Source: Acidobacteriaceae bacterium
GTDB taxonomy: Bacteria > Acidobacteriota > Terriglobia > Terriglobales > Acidobacteriaceae
Direction: 5' to 3'
NCBI GenBank assembly: GCA_030049955.1
Contig: JASIJX010000203.1
Span: 1 to 14,879 of the forward strand
DNA length: 14,879 bases
The translations under genes and the position numbers were made by a program. How positions within the stretch are numbered: the first letter of the stretch is position 1; every line of letters begins with the position of its first letter. This document shows, in pieces, positions 1 to 8,124 of this stretch. Below the pieces are notes generated by a model. The model was not told where the DNA came from. It did not search any database and saw only the letters and a list, made by a program, of their open reading frames with translations.

Positions 1-4
1 GTTC

Positions 5-1840
5 GTGCTTCTTTCGATTGCCATCATCGGGCCGGTACCCACCTCCGCGCAGTTTCAAGTACAGGCTTCAGAATCCAGCGCAAAGCTCTCGCCCGTCTTG
101 GTTGAAACCGAGTGCATGGGAGAGCAGTGCACTTCCGGTGCGGGCATCCGCGGCACATGGAACTTCAATGGGATTCTGGGAACCGCGAATTGGAACGATG
201 GCGCTGAGGCAAGGGTAGTCATCGAGCGCTTCGATGAAGGGGGCGTGGAGATTCGCCGCATCGATCTTCCCAATAGTGCGTCTTACGGCCTGACCGCAGT
301 CTACAAAGGAACCCTTCACGGCGATCATGTCGAAGGCACGGTTGTGTGGTCATGGAACGGGCACTGGAACGACCAGCATCCGGCCGGCCGCTGGGCTGCG
401 GAGATCCATACGGCGATTCCGGCGCCTCCGCCTGTCAAAGCGCTTGCCATTCCCGCGTCGATGATCGAGTGCGAAGCAGATCAATGCGCGCCGGGCCGCC
501 AAGGGGGTTGCCGATGGACCTTTCACGGTCAGGAGGGCGAATCGCACTGCCGCAACGGAGCCGCGTTCAAACTCGAAGTCTTGAAGTTCGACACTGACGG
601 GATTGTCATCCGCCGCACGGAATTGCCGAGCAGCGCGTCTGCTGGGCTGACTGCACTCTACACCGGAACCTTACGGGGAAAGAGCATCACCGGCATCGGA
701 ACATGGTCGTGGCCGGGGCACTGGAACAATCACAATCCTTCCGGCAAGTGGTTTGCCACAGTCGATGACACGGGTAGCGCAGACCTGCCGCCGGTTCCGG
801 GGCCGCTTGTGTCGCCTGAGGTGCATGCTGACGGAAGCGTCACCTTCCGCGCTTTTCGGCCGTCTTCGCTGGAGATGTTCGTGCAGATCGAAGGCGAACA
901 GCCGGTCATCATGCAGAAGGATAGTTTGGGAGTATGGAGCCTGACGACCAAGCCACTTGCGCCCGATTACTACGGGTACATCTTCCAGGACACCGGGATT
1001 CCTGTCATCGATCCCTCAAACTCATTGCTGCTTCCGAACCTGCTGCAAAGCGAAACGATGGTTCACGTCCCCGGACCGCCGTCGCTGCCTTGGGAAATCA
1101 GCGACATCCCGCATGGGGTGATTCATCATTATTCGTTTCACTCGGCTGCGGTGGACGACGATCGCGACTTCTACGTCTATACGCCGCCGGGCTACGATTC
1201 GCGCGTGGCCACCAAATATCCGGTTCTTTATCTCCTGCATGGCTTTGGACAGAAATCGAGCAGTTGGCTGGAAGTCGCCTTCGCGAATCGTATCCTCGAC
1301 CACCTAATCGACGAAGGCAAGGCCAAGCCAATGATCGTCGTGATGCCCACCGGCTATGGCGGCGCAGACATTCTCAAGCCCAACGCGTACTGGAACGACG
1401 CGTTGCGCGCGCGCAACTTCGAGCGCTTCAAAGAGTCGCTCTTCAATGAGGTGATGCCACAAGTCGCGCATGATTTCAATGTGCTGACCGATCGCGACTC
1501 GACGGCTCTAGCAGGCCTATCCATGGGTGCAGCGCAATCAGCTGTCATTGGCCTGAACAATCTCGACCGATTTGGATGGATTGGCATGTTCAGCTCCGGT
1601 GGATTGCGCGAGAACTTCAACCAGGAGTTTCCAGAGCTGAACTCCTCCGTCAATGCAAGGCTACGTCTGCTTTGGGTGGCATGCGGCACGGATGACGGAT
1701 TGCTTGGCATCAATCAGGATTTTGACAAGTGGCTCACGTCCCAGGACATCAGGCATACCTATGTCGAAACACCGGGTAATCATACCTGGATGGTGTGGCG
1801 CCGCAATCTTGCTGCATTTGCGCCGCAGTTGTTCCGATAG
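5..1840 (+). CDS. Secreted esterase (CE1 / esterase D type) with duplicated N-terminal domain; 5'-partial
   Basis: Probable carboxylic-ester hydrolase of the alpha/beta-hydrolase fold (feruloyl/acetyl-xylan esterase-like, Pfam Esterase type), probably periplasmic or secreted. Residues 1-16 look like the hydrophobic end of a signal peptide ending near TSAQ. The GTG at base 5 is at the window edge and leaves no n-region, so the true start is probably upstream. Two homologous domains follow (about 34-134 and 153-253), each ending in WSWxGHWN...PxGxW. Residues 267-358 resemble the E-set/CBM48-like domain often placed before such esterases. The catalytic domain covers about 365-611: oxyanion region LLHGFGQ (410-416), nucleophile elbow GLSMG with Ser506, acid Asp563 or Asp564 in CGTDDG, and His593 in GNHTW. 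The substrate is not known; polysaccharide-linked esters are a reasonable inference from the CE1 relation. It is convergent with the flavoprotein gene, 71 bp away, and I see no clear terminator in that gap. Confidence 0.85.
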   Translation: MLLSIAIIGPVPTSAQFQVQASESSAKLSPVLVETECMGEQCTSGAGIRGTWNFNGILGTANWNDGAEARVVIERFDEGGVEIRRIDLPNSASYGLTAVYKGTLHGDHVEGTVVWSWNGHWNDQHPAGRWAAEIHTAIPAPPPVKALAIPASMIECEADQCAPGRQGGCRWTFHGQEGESHCRNGAAFKLEVLKFDTDGIVIRRTELPSSASAGLTALYTGTLRGKSITGIGTWSWPGHWNNHNPSGKWFATVDDTGSADLPPVPGPLVSPEVHADGSVTFRAFRPSSLEMFVQIEGEQPVIMQKDSLGVWSLTTKPLAPDYYGYIFQDTGIPVIDPSNSLLLPNLLQSETMVHVPGPPSLPWEISDIPHGVIHHYSFHSAAVDDDRDFYVYTPPGYDSRVATKYPVLYLLHGFGQKSSSWLEVAFANRILDHLIDEGKAKPMIVVMPTGYGGADILKPNAYWNDALRARNFERFKESLFNEVMPQVAHDFNVLTDRDSTALAGLSMGAAQSAVIGLNNLDRFGWIGMFSSGGLRENFNQEFPELNSSVNARLRLLWVACGTDDGLLGINQDFDKWLTSQDIRHTYVETPGNHTWMVWRRNLAAFAPQLFR

Positions 1841-1911
1841 GTACGAGGCACGCAAATTTGCCAATGCCTTTCGTCTGAATGTGCCGATTCCGGGGTGCGT
1901 TACCGGCTCTA

Positions 1912-3102
1912 TTAAATGGCGCGGCCGGTGGCTGCGGCGGAGGCCCAGGCCCACTGGAAGTTGAAGCCGCCGAGATGGCCGGTGACGTCGACGACTTCTC
2001 CGATGAAATAGAGACCGCGGACGGTGCGGCACTCCATGGACTGCGCGGAGAGCGCGCTGGTGCTTACGCCGCCGGCTGTTACTTCGGCTTTGTCGTAGCC
2101 TTCGGTGCCGCTGGGCATGAAGGGCCAGGAGTGAAGGCGGCGCTCGAGCTCATCAAGGACATGATTGGCGGCGTGATTGGTCCAGCTTGCTGGCGCGGCG
2201 GCTTCGAGGAGGCGGTCGGCGAGGCGAGTGGGCAGATGAGCGCGGAGTGCGGTCTTTGCGGCAGCCATGTCGCGGCGGGCGTTGGGTTCGCGCAAGGGCG
2301 CGAGCAGTTGCCGGCCGGGCGACCAGTCGAGACGGATGGCTTCGGGCTTCTTCCAATAAGACGAGATCTGCAGGATGGAAGGACCGCTCAGACCGCGATG
2401 AGTGAAGACCATACCTTCCTGAAAGCTGCGCTTGCCGCAGGAGGCGATAACCGGTGCGGAAATGCCGGCGAGGTCCGCGTAATTGGTTAGCTCAGAGGCG
2501 GAAAGCGTGAGCGGGACGAGCGCGGGGCGGCAGGGCTCGATGGGAATCGCAAACTGGCGGGCGAGGTCGTAGCCGAAGCTGGTAGCGCCCATCTTGGGAA
2601 TCGACAGGCCGCCGGTGGCGATGATGAGCGCGGGGGCTGTGAATGCGTCATTGTCGGCGATGACCGTAAACACGCCGGAGGAATCGTCGCGGCGCACCTC
2701 GTTGACGTTCTTCGATAGCAACACGCGCACGCCGGCGGCGGCGCATTCGCGCATGAGCATGTCGACGATCTGCTGCGCGGAGCCGTCGCAAAAGAGCTGG
2801 CCGAGAGTTTTTTCGTGGTACGCGATGCCGTGGCGCTGGACGAGCCGGATGAAGTCCGCAGGCGTGTAACGGGCGAGCGCGGATTTGGCGAAGTGGGGAT
2901 TGGCGGAGAGGAAGTTGTCAGGCCGGGTGTGCAGGTTGGTGAAGTTGCAGCGGCCGCCGCCGGAGATGAGGATTTTTTTGCCGGGGCGGTCGGCGCGCTC
3001 GAGAACGGCGACACGGCGGCCACGGCGGCCGGCTTCGATGGCGGCCATGAGGCCCGCGGCGCCTGCGCCGAGGATTAGGGTGTCGAAGGGGTGGTGGGTC
3101 AC
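1912..3102 (-). CDS. BaiN/YhiN (HI0933) family FAD-dependent oxidoreductase
   Basis: Cytosolic flavoprotein of 396 residues, the usual length for the HI0933/YhiN/BaiN family. The N-terminal Rossmann motif GAGAAG (12-17) with Glu35 at the end of the second strand binds the ADP part of FAD. The family signature SGGGRCNFTN is at 47-56. The C-terminal motif GEVVDVTGHLGGFNFQ followed by WAWASA closes the FAD site and is also typical. The physiological reaction is poorly defined in most members; BaiN in gut bacteria is linked to bile-acid reduction and other members are annotated as aminoacetone oxidases, so no specific substrate should be inferred. The start is GTG at 3102, preceded by AAAGGAG at 3106-3112, a strong but very close ribosome-binding site (3 nt). 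No alternative ATG lies before the FAD motif. It is 120 bp downstream of the peptidoglycan-binding-like gene, with a REP-like double hairpin between them. Confidence 0.93.
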   Translation of the reverse strand: MTHHPFDTLILGAGAAGLMAAIEAGRRGRRVAVLERADRPGKKILISGGGRCNFTNLHTRPDNFLSANPHFAKSALARYTPADFIRLVQRHGIAYHEKTLGQLFCDGSAQQIVDMLMRECAAAGVRVLLSKNVNEVRRDDSSGVFTVIADNDAFTAPALIIATGGLSIPKMGATSFGYDLARQFAIPIEPCRPALVPLTLSASELTNYADLAGISAPVIASCGKRSFQEGMVFTHRGLSGPSILQISSYWKKPEAIRLDWSPGRQLLAPLREPNARRDMAAAKTALRAHLPTRLADRLLEAAAPASWTNHAANHVLDELERRLHSWPFMPSGTEGYDKAEVTAGGVSTSALSAQSMECRTVRGLYFIGEVVDVTGHLGGFNFQWAWASAAATGRAI

Positions 3103-3162
3103 GGGCTCCTTTGATTAGAGCATCCGTGGGAGCGAGAAGAGGTGCGGACTGCCGTGAGAAAG

Positions 3163-3207
3163 CCTGTGGGTCTTGAAACCCACAGGACAGCCGGTCAGGA
3201 GACCGGC
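3163..3207. repeat. REP-like double palindrome
   Basis: Two perfect hairpins lie side by side. CCTGTGGGT (3163-3171) pairs with ACCCACAGG (3178-3186) around a 6-nt loop, and GCCGGTC (3190-3196) pairs with GACCGGC (3201-3207) around a 4-nt loop. The element lies between the stop of the peptidoglycan-binding-like gene and the start of the flavoprotein gene. I recall very similar sequences scattered between genes in acidobacterial genomes (established impression, not checked). In the minus-strand transcript the second hairpin is followed by only a short pyrimidine run (CTTTCTC), so it could attenuate transcription or protect a 3' end but is not a classical intrinsic terminator. Confidence 0.8.
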
Positions 3208-3222
3208 GCTACATCTGAAGGC

Positions 3223-3693
3223 TTATTGATTTACGCCGGCGGCGGAGGCGAAACCGGCTGCCTGCTCCGGGGGGATGGTGCTTACCGGCGGCGGAGCGGC
3301 GAAGGTGGAGTTTTTGGCGTTGATGGCGGTGGAATAATCCGGCCCGAGACCTAGCTTTTTGAGCGCACGGCTGTCGGGCATGAGCCTGGTTTGCCAGCCG
3401 TTATCGGCCTGGTACTTCTGCATGGCGGCGACCGTGGCCGAATCCCACTTGCCGGTCGGCTCGCCGGTGAGGTAATGCTCGCGGATGAGGGCCTGTTGGA
3501 TTTGCGTAGCACGCTCCGGCTCGATGGATTGCTGGCCGTGAATGCGGTGCGAACGGCGCGAGGTAACAAGATGGTGAGTCCGGTGCCTGGTTCCGGCGGT
3601 GGGTGGACGGTGAACGTGCGAAGCGAAGGCGGGCGCGGCAAGTAAGCCCGCGGTGAGAAGAAATGCCAGATTGGCCCGTATCGACGAAAGCAC
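3223..3693 (-). CDS. Small secreted protein with peptidoglycan-binding-like domain
   Basis: 156 residues. Residues 1-25 form a signal peptide (charged start, hydrophobic LAFLLTAGLLAAPAFA, cleavage after AFA), so the product is exported. Residues 26-52 hold seven His and many Arg. Residues 58-118 resemble a PG_binding_1 three-helix domain (IQQALIREHYLTGEPTGKWD, then TVAAMQKYQ and a Leu/Gly-rich end). The tail 119-156 is Ala/Pro-rich and probably disordered. No catalytic domain is present, so it is likely a structural or targeting envelope protein. The start is GTG at 3693: the codon two positions upstream is an in-frame TGA, and GAGGT at 3702-3706 lies 8 nt before the GTG. It is downstream of htrA in the same direction with a 228-bp spacer, so it probably has its own promoter. 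The domain assignment is by pattern and moderately sure; the function is inferred. Confidence 0.8.
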   Translation of the reverse strand: MLSSIRANLAFLLTAGLLAAPAFASHVHRPPTAGTRHRTHHLVTSRRSHRIHGQQSIEPERATQIQQALIREHYLTGEPTGKWDSATVAAMQKYQADNGWQTRLMPDSRALKKLGLGPDYSTAINAKNSTFAAPPPVSTIPPEQAAGFASAAGVNQ

Positions 3694-3921
3694 GTGTCAC
3701 TACCTCAAAAACCAGAAAATGCAACCGGAACTTCGCAGAGTCTACCGGAAGTCTCGCATTGCGGCAACCCGGAGGTTTTGCCCGGGGGCCTGCGAGTAAC
3801 CAAGCTGGAAGATGGCGCCGGCCGGGCTCCCAAATGGGCCAACGCCATGAAAATTAATACAGCGCGTCCAAGTTTACTTCATTCTTCCGCCAAAAGACCT
3901 CATTTTTCCTCCGCAGGCTGG

Positions 3922-5559
3922 TTACTGCAATGTTCCGCCGGTAACGTTGATGCCTGCCTCCGGGTGACGCGGATCCATCACCTCGAAGACCACGTCGTCG
4001 CCGCTTTTGAGCTTGCCGACGATGGCGTCGAACTCTTCCTTGGTTCCCGTAGGCTGCCGGTTGACGCGGGTGATAACCAGCCCCGGTTCAAGGCCCTGCA
4101 GGTCGGCGAATGAGCCGGTGCGTACCGACTCGATGACCACGCCGGGCGTCTTCAACTTCTGCTCAGTGGGCGCCGACTCCTGCCGGACGACGAGGCCGAG
4201 CTTGGTTTCACCGACGTCGTTGCCGGACTCAGGGTTCTGCGGCGCCTGCGGATTGTTCAGCTCGGCGAAGACCTTGTCGCGGTCGCCGACGGTTATAGCG
4301 GCATCCTGCTGCTTGCCGTTGCGCAAGAAGCCCAGGCGGATGGTCGAACCGGGGCGGCGGCTGGCGATTTCGTTGACCAGGTCGTCGCCGTCCTTGATCG
4401 GCCGGCCGTCCACGCTGGTGATGATGTCACCCGGCTTCATGCCGGCTTTGTCTGCCGGGCCGCCGGGCTGAACCTCCTGCACGAGCACGCCCTGCTTGAA
4501 GCCGTAGACGCGGTTGACCGCTGCGGAGAGCCCTTCGCGGAATTGAATGCCGATGGAGCCGCGGACCACTTTGTGGCTGGGCCCGATGAGATCGTTGTAG
4601 ATCGACACGACGGTGTTGGACGGCATGGCGAAGCCGATGCCTTCGTACCCGGCCGACTGGGTGTAGATGGCGGTGTTCACGCCGATGACATTGCCGTTCA
4701 TATCGAGCAGCGGACCGCCGGAGTTGCCGGGGTTGATGGCCGCGTCGGTTTGCAGGAAGTGCTGGAACTGGCCGCCGGCGCCGGGCTCAATGGTGCGGTT
4801 CTTGGCCGAGATGATGCCGGCGGTTACGGTTTGCGAGAGCGCAAACGGGCTGCCGATGGCAACTACCCAGTCGCCCACCTGCGCCAGATCGGAATTACCC
4901 ATTTTTACGGTCGGCAGCGGCTTGTCTGCGTCGATCTTGATGACGGCGAGATCGGTGGCCTTGTCCACGCCGATGACACGCGCCGGACGGCCGAGGTCCT
5001 GGGTGTCGGGGTCAGTCGAAAGCTTCACGTAGATCTTGTCGGCCTTGTCGACTACGTGGTCGTTGGTGATGATGTAGCCCTTGGAATCGACGATGAAGCC
5101 CGAACCCAGCGACTCCTGCACGCCCTGGTTGCCGTCATCGCCCTGGTCAGGCTGGCCGGGAATTTGTCCGCCGAAGAAGCGGTTGAAAAAGTCCTGGAAG
5201 TTGTCTTCGCCCTGACCCTGTCCCTGATCGCCGTCGTCATCCCCGTCGGGGTTCTGCGGCATCTGGCGCCCGTGGAAGTTGTGGCCTGGGTGGTTCTCCG
5301 ACTGCTTGGGCAGGGTTTGGGTATTGATGTTGACGACCGCCGGCCCTACGGCCTTGGCGATGCGGGTAAAGTCATTCGGCTCAATGGTCGCGTTGACAAT
5401 CTTGAGCGGCGAAGCATCGGCGCTCGAGTTCTGAGTCTCCTGCCCGCGGACCCCGTGTGCCGCGTAGGACCCGGCAACAATTGCCACGGTAAGCGTGGCC
5501 AGCAGCACATACGCCGAGGCGAGGCGGCGCGTACGCCACCGTTCGAAGAGCGATTTCAT
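3922..5559 (-). CDS. htrA: HtrA/DegP (Do) family periplasmic serine protease with two PDZ domains
   Basis: Protease/chaperone of the envelope that degrades or refolds misfolded exported proteins. The 545-residue length fits the Do family. Residues 15-37 form a hydrophobic N-terminal segment after a basic start, either a signal peptide or a membrane anchor; no clear cleavage site is needed for function. The trypsin-like domain (about 60-325) has His168 in ITNDHVV, Asp203 in ATDLAVI and Ser280 in NPGNSGGP, the complete triad. Residues 100-147 form an Asp/Gln/Gly-rich loop containing FQDFFNRFFGG, equivalent to the LA loop of DegP that controls oligomer state. PDZ1 is about 331-425 (GVLVQEVQPGGPADKAG) and PDZ2 about 450-530 (GVVIESVRTGSFADLQG). 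A GAGG-type ribosome-binding site (near 5571-5574) precedes the ATG at 5559. Spacers over 200 bp on both sides suggest independent transcription. Confidence 0.96.
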   Translation of the reverse strand: MKSLFERWRTRRLASAYVLLATLTVAIVAGSYAAHGVRGQETQNSSADASPLKIVNATIEPNDFTRIAKAVGPAVVNINTQTLPKQSENHPGHNFHGRQMPQNPDGDDDGDQGQGQGEDNFQDFFNRFFGGQIPGQPDQGDDGNQGVQESLGSGFIVDSKGYIITNDHVVDKADKIYVKLSTDPDTQDLGRPARVIGVDKATDLAVIKIDADKPLPTVKMGNSDLAQVGDWVVAIGSPFALSQTVTAGIISAKNRTIEPGAGGQFQHFLQTDAAINPGNSGGPLLDMNGNVIGVNTAIYTQSAGYEGIGFAMPSNTVVSIYNDLIGPSHKVVRGSIGIQFREGLSAAVNRVYGFKQGVLVQEVQPGGPADKAGMKPGDIITSVDGRPIKDGDDLVNEIASRRPGSTIRLGFLRNGKQQDAAITVGDRDKVFAELNNPQAPQNPESGNDVGETKLGLVVRQESAPTEQKLKTPGVVIESVRTGSFADLQGLEPGLVITRVNRQPTGTKEEFDAIVGKLKSGDDVVFEVMDPRHPEAGINVTGGTLQ

Positions 5560-5619
5560 AACTTGATCAACCTCGCAAAGGAGTCAGCTCGGTGGCTGGG
5601 AATCTAGGCAGCAACCTTC

Positions 5620-5625
5620 AGTATA
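5620..5625 (-). promoter_or_regulatory. Possible -10 element upstream of htrA
   Basis: On the minus strand these bases read TATACT, one mismatch from the consensus -10, about 60 nt upstream of the htrA ATG. No good -35 hexamer lies at 16-18 nt, and no sigma-E-like GAACTT/TCTGA pair was seen, so this is a weak proposal resting on position and a single hexamer. Confidence 0.2.
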
Positions 5626-5780
5626 GCGAAGGCCACGTTATCGATGCCGGTAATCCCGTCTAGCTCTAGGATTTCCGCGCCTCCCGTTGATCCTCACCCC
5701 GGCGCAGAACCCTTTGGGAATTAGATGCGATTGAACTGAAAGCGTCATACAAGCGGGCGACATTGTTTATGGGCAAATTT

Positions 5781-7640
5781 TCATTGGAGATGCACGCCGG
5801 CGAGGTACACCTGGCGGCCGGCGACGAAGGTTTCAAGCGTGCGGGCGTGCAGAAGGTCGCGCGGGGCGGCGGTATACAAGTTGCGGTCGACCAGGATGAA
5901 GTCGGCGTCGTAGCCGGGCATCAGCTTACCCTTGGTCTTTTCGGCAAACTCGGCGTATGCGGAGCCTTGGGTGTAAGCGTAGAGCGCCTGGCCGCGCGTG
6001 ATCTTTTGCTCGGGGAAATAAGACCTGGTGCCGGACTCGTTCATGCGAGTGACGGCCGCGTAGAGGCCGCGGTAGGGCGAGATCGGCTCGACGGGATAAT
6101 CGGTGCCGAAGGCCAGGGGCACGCCGGCATCGAGAAAAGCCCTCCATGCGTAGGAGTACGCGGCGCGCTTTGGACCGAGACGCGCTTCGGCCCAGCTCAT
6201 GTCTGTGAGCAGATGGCAGGGCTGCATGGAGGCGATGACGCCGAGGGCGCGGAAGCGGGGAATGTCGGCGGGATCGACTACCTGCGCATGCTCGATGCGG
6301 TTGCGAGGACCGGTGCGCGTCTGCGAGTTCATTTGAGGAGGTGTGCCTGAAGGCTCCGATTTCTGGTTGCAGGGAACCTTGAACTTCTCGTCCCATATTT
6401 CATACGGCTGATCAGGATGCCAGCACGCCGCCGGTCCAAGCAGATCGTAAAGCTGCCCGAGATTGGCCACATGATAATTGCCGAGCTCTGCCTGCTCGAT
6501 GGCGTCGAGGGCCATCTCTATTGCCTTGTCGCCGATGGCGTGAAAGCCGAGCTGAAAGCCGGCGCGGGCGCGCTCGACGGCCATTTGGTTGAGCTCCGGC
6601 TGCGTGTATTGCGGAAGGCCGGTGTTGCCGGGGTCGTCGGTATATGGCGCCTTCATGGCTGCGGTGCGCGAGCCAAGCGAGCCATCCATGAAGCCTTTGA
6701 GCATGGTGGTGTGCAGCATCGGGTCCGTTGCGGGGTGATGCGCGCGTTGCAGCTCTTCGAGCGGCAGCAGCTCGCGGAATGGAATCCACTCGGCGATGCG
6801 CAGGTTGAGCTTGCCTTCCTGTTCGAGTTCTTCGTAGGTGAGGAAATCCTTCCAGTCGCTGAAGTCCTGCGCGCTGGTTACGCCGTTCGAGAGAGCGTCG
6901 GCGATCACCAGCTCGATGCCGCGCCGGCGCTCGACGGGAGTGGGTGGAGGAATAACTTTCTCGACGAGTTGCTGCGCGGACTCGCGGATGATGCCAGTGG
7001 GTTGACCGCTTGCATCGAGATCGATGGCTCCGCCTTCGGGCAGCTTTGTGCTGGCAGTGATGCCGGCCGCACGAAGGGCAGCGGTATTGGCGATGGCGAT
7101 GTGGCCGTCGATGCGCGAGAGAAACGCAGGATGGCCGGCGGTGACCGAATCCAACTGCTGGCGCGTGGGCAGAGATTTCGCGGCCCAGAGCGTCTGGTCC
7201 CAGCGGCCTCCGGTGATCCAGTGGCCAGGCGGAAGCACGCGGGCAAATTCTGCAACGCGGGCGAGCATCTGGCTGAGCGACTGGACGCCGGCGAGATCGA
7301 GATTCAGCTTTGTCTGCGCGGCCATGCCGAGGTGCGTATGCGCGTCATCGAAGCCGGGAAAGATAAAGACACCGGTGCGCGCGGTGTCGAGATTGCGGAT
7401 CATGGTTTTTGGTCCGGCGAGTTTTCGGATCTGTGCATCGCTGCCAACGGCGAGGATTTTGCCGTCACGAATCGCCATGGCGTCGACCGTCTGCGGCTTG
7501 TCCTGCGCCATCCCGGCGCCGGTGTAGATGACGGCGTTAAGGAAGATGGTGTCGGGAGGCACAACGGTGCGTTGCGCGAAGGAGCAGCAACCAGTAAACA
7601 AAGCCGAAGCGAAGAAGACATGGGCCGCTCGTATGCGCAT
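5781..7640 (-). CDS. YtcJ-like metal-dependent amidohydrolase (amidohydrolase 3 family), exported
   Basis: Hydrolase of amide or similar bonds, 619 residues. The N-terminus (1-22) is an export signal; LFTGC around Cys18 resembles a lipobox although Phe at -3 is not ideal, so a lipoprotein is possible. Metal-site residues are in order: HTH (His101, His103), Lys315 in LKGFMDGSLGSRTA, His367 in GFHAIGDKA, His451 in RIEHAQ, and Asp514 in AFGTDYPVEP. These motifs are typical of YtcJ proteins. The C-terminal part (GYDADFILVDRNL) is the small beta-sandwich domain of amidohydrolases. Between His367 and His451 there are about 60 more residues than usual (about 386-446). The ATG at 7640 directly follows the DUF488 stop codon, and AGGAA at 7645-7649 overlaps the end of that gene, so translation is probably coupled. 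The substrate is unknown; family members are often misannotated. Confidence 0.92.
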   Translation of the reverse strand: MRIRAAHVFFASALFTGCCSFAQRTVVPPDTIFLNAVIYTGAGMAQDKPQTVDAMAIRDGKILAVGSDAQIRKLAGPKTMIRNLDTARTGVFIFPGFDDAHTHLGMAAQTKLNLDLAGVQSLSQMLARVAEFARVLPPGHWITGGRWDQTLWAAKSLPTRQQLDSVTAGHPAFLSRIDGHIAIANTAALRAAGITASTKLPEGGAIDLDASGQPTGIIRESAQQLVEKVIPPPTPVERRRGIELVIADALSNGVTSAQDFSDWKDFLTYEELEQEGKLNLRIAEWIPFRELLPLEELQRAHHPATDPMLHTTMLKGFMDGSLGSRTAAMKAPYTDDPGNTGLPQYTQPELNQMAVERARAGFQLGFHAIGDKAIEMALDAIEQAELGNYHVANLGQLYDLLGPAACWHPDQPYEIWDEKFKVPCNQKSEPSGTPPQMNSQTRTGPRNRIEHAQVVDPADIPRFRALGVIASMQPCHLLTDMSWAEARLGPKRAAYSYAWRAFLDAGVPLAFGTDYPVEPISPYRGLYAAVTRMNESGTRSYFPEQKITRGQALYAYTQGSAYAEFAEKTKGKLMPGYDADFILVDRNLYTAAPRDLLHARTLETFVAGRQVYLAGVHLQ

Positions 7641-7997
7641 TTATTTCCTGGCTCCGTGTTTTTCTAGGAAGGTCTTCAGCGCAACTGCATTGTTGTGCTC
7701 TGCGTCGTGGGAGCTGAACAGGAGCGTGACCCTGCCATGGTGCATCGCTTTGCGGATCGGCTCCAGAGCCTCAGAGTGCTTCTCCAGCTCCGCGAAGTAT
7801 TTGCGTTGGAATTCTGTCCATTTGGCCGGATCGTGACTGAACCATTTGCGCAGTTCGGTGCTGGGGGCGGCGTCCTTGATCCATGCGTCGTAATGCAGAT
7901 TTTCTTTCTTTATGCCACGCGGCCAGAGCCGCTCCACCAGAAAGCGGACGCCATCGCCGGGATCTGCGGGATTGTAAGCACGTTTGAGCTGAATCAT
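7641..7997 (-). CDS. DUF488 family protein (YeaO-like)
   Basis: 118 residues, the normal length for the short DUF488 family. Recognisable family features are the N-terminal IQLKRAY, the segment GVRFLVERLWPRGIKKE (17-33), the DAWIKDAAPS...LRKWFSHDP stretch and VTLLFSSHDAEHNNA (about 90-104). It is predicted to be cytosolic, with no signal or membrane segment. The biochemical role of the family is not established. The start at 7997 is supported by GAGGT at 8005-8009, 7 nt upstream. It is immediately followed by the amidohydrolase gene with no intervening base and preceded by the M20 peptidase gene with a 127-bp gap. Confidence 0.92.
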   Translation of the reverse strand: MIQLKRAYNPADPGDGVRFLVERLWPRGIKKENLHYDAWIKDAAPSTELRKWFSHDPAKWTEFQRKYFAELEKHSEALEPIRKAMHHGRVTLLFSSHDAEHNNAVALKTFLEKHGARK

Positions 7998-8124
7998 AAG
8001 CGCTACCTCGCCGGACGAAACGTGTACACGGAGAGTAGAGGGAGAGCCTTCACATCCAAGACAATAACGCGACGGCGGCGAATTTCAAACATTCCAGTTG
8101 AGCGAGCGCGCACTGCGTGATCCG

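Noticed and set aside
3725..3759. ACCGGAA direct repeats between htrA and the peptidoglycan-binding-like gene
   Set aside because: Short, imperfect and only two copies; within chance expectation.
4543..5607. Long plus-strand open frame (354 codons) opposite htrA
   Set aside because: Antisense shadow of a complete, motif-rich protease gene; its translation has no recognisable domain and exists because of high GC at third positions.
6417..7667. Plus-strand open frame of 416 codons opposite the amidohydrolase
   Set aside because: Shadow of the YtcJ-like gene, which has all metal-binding motifs; the antisense product resembles nothing.
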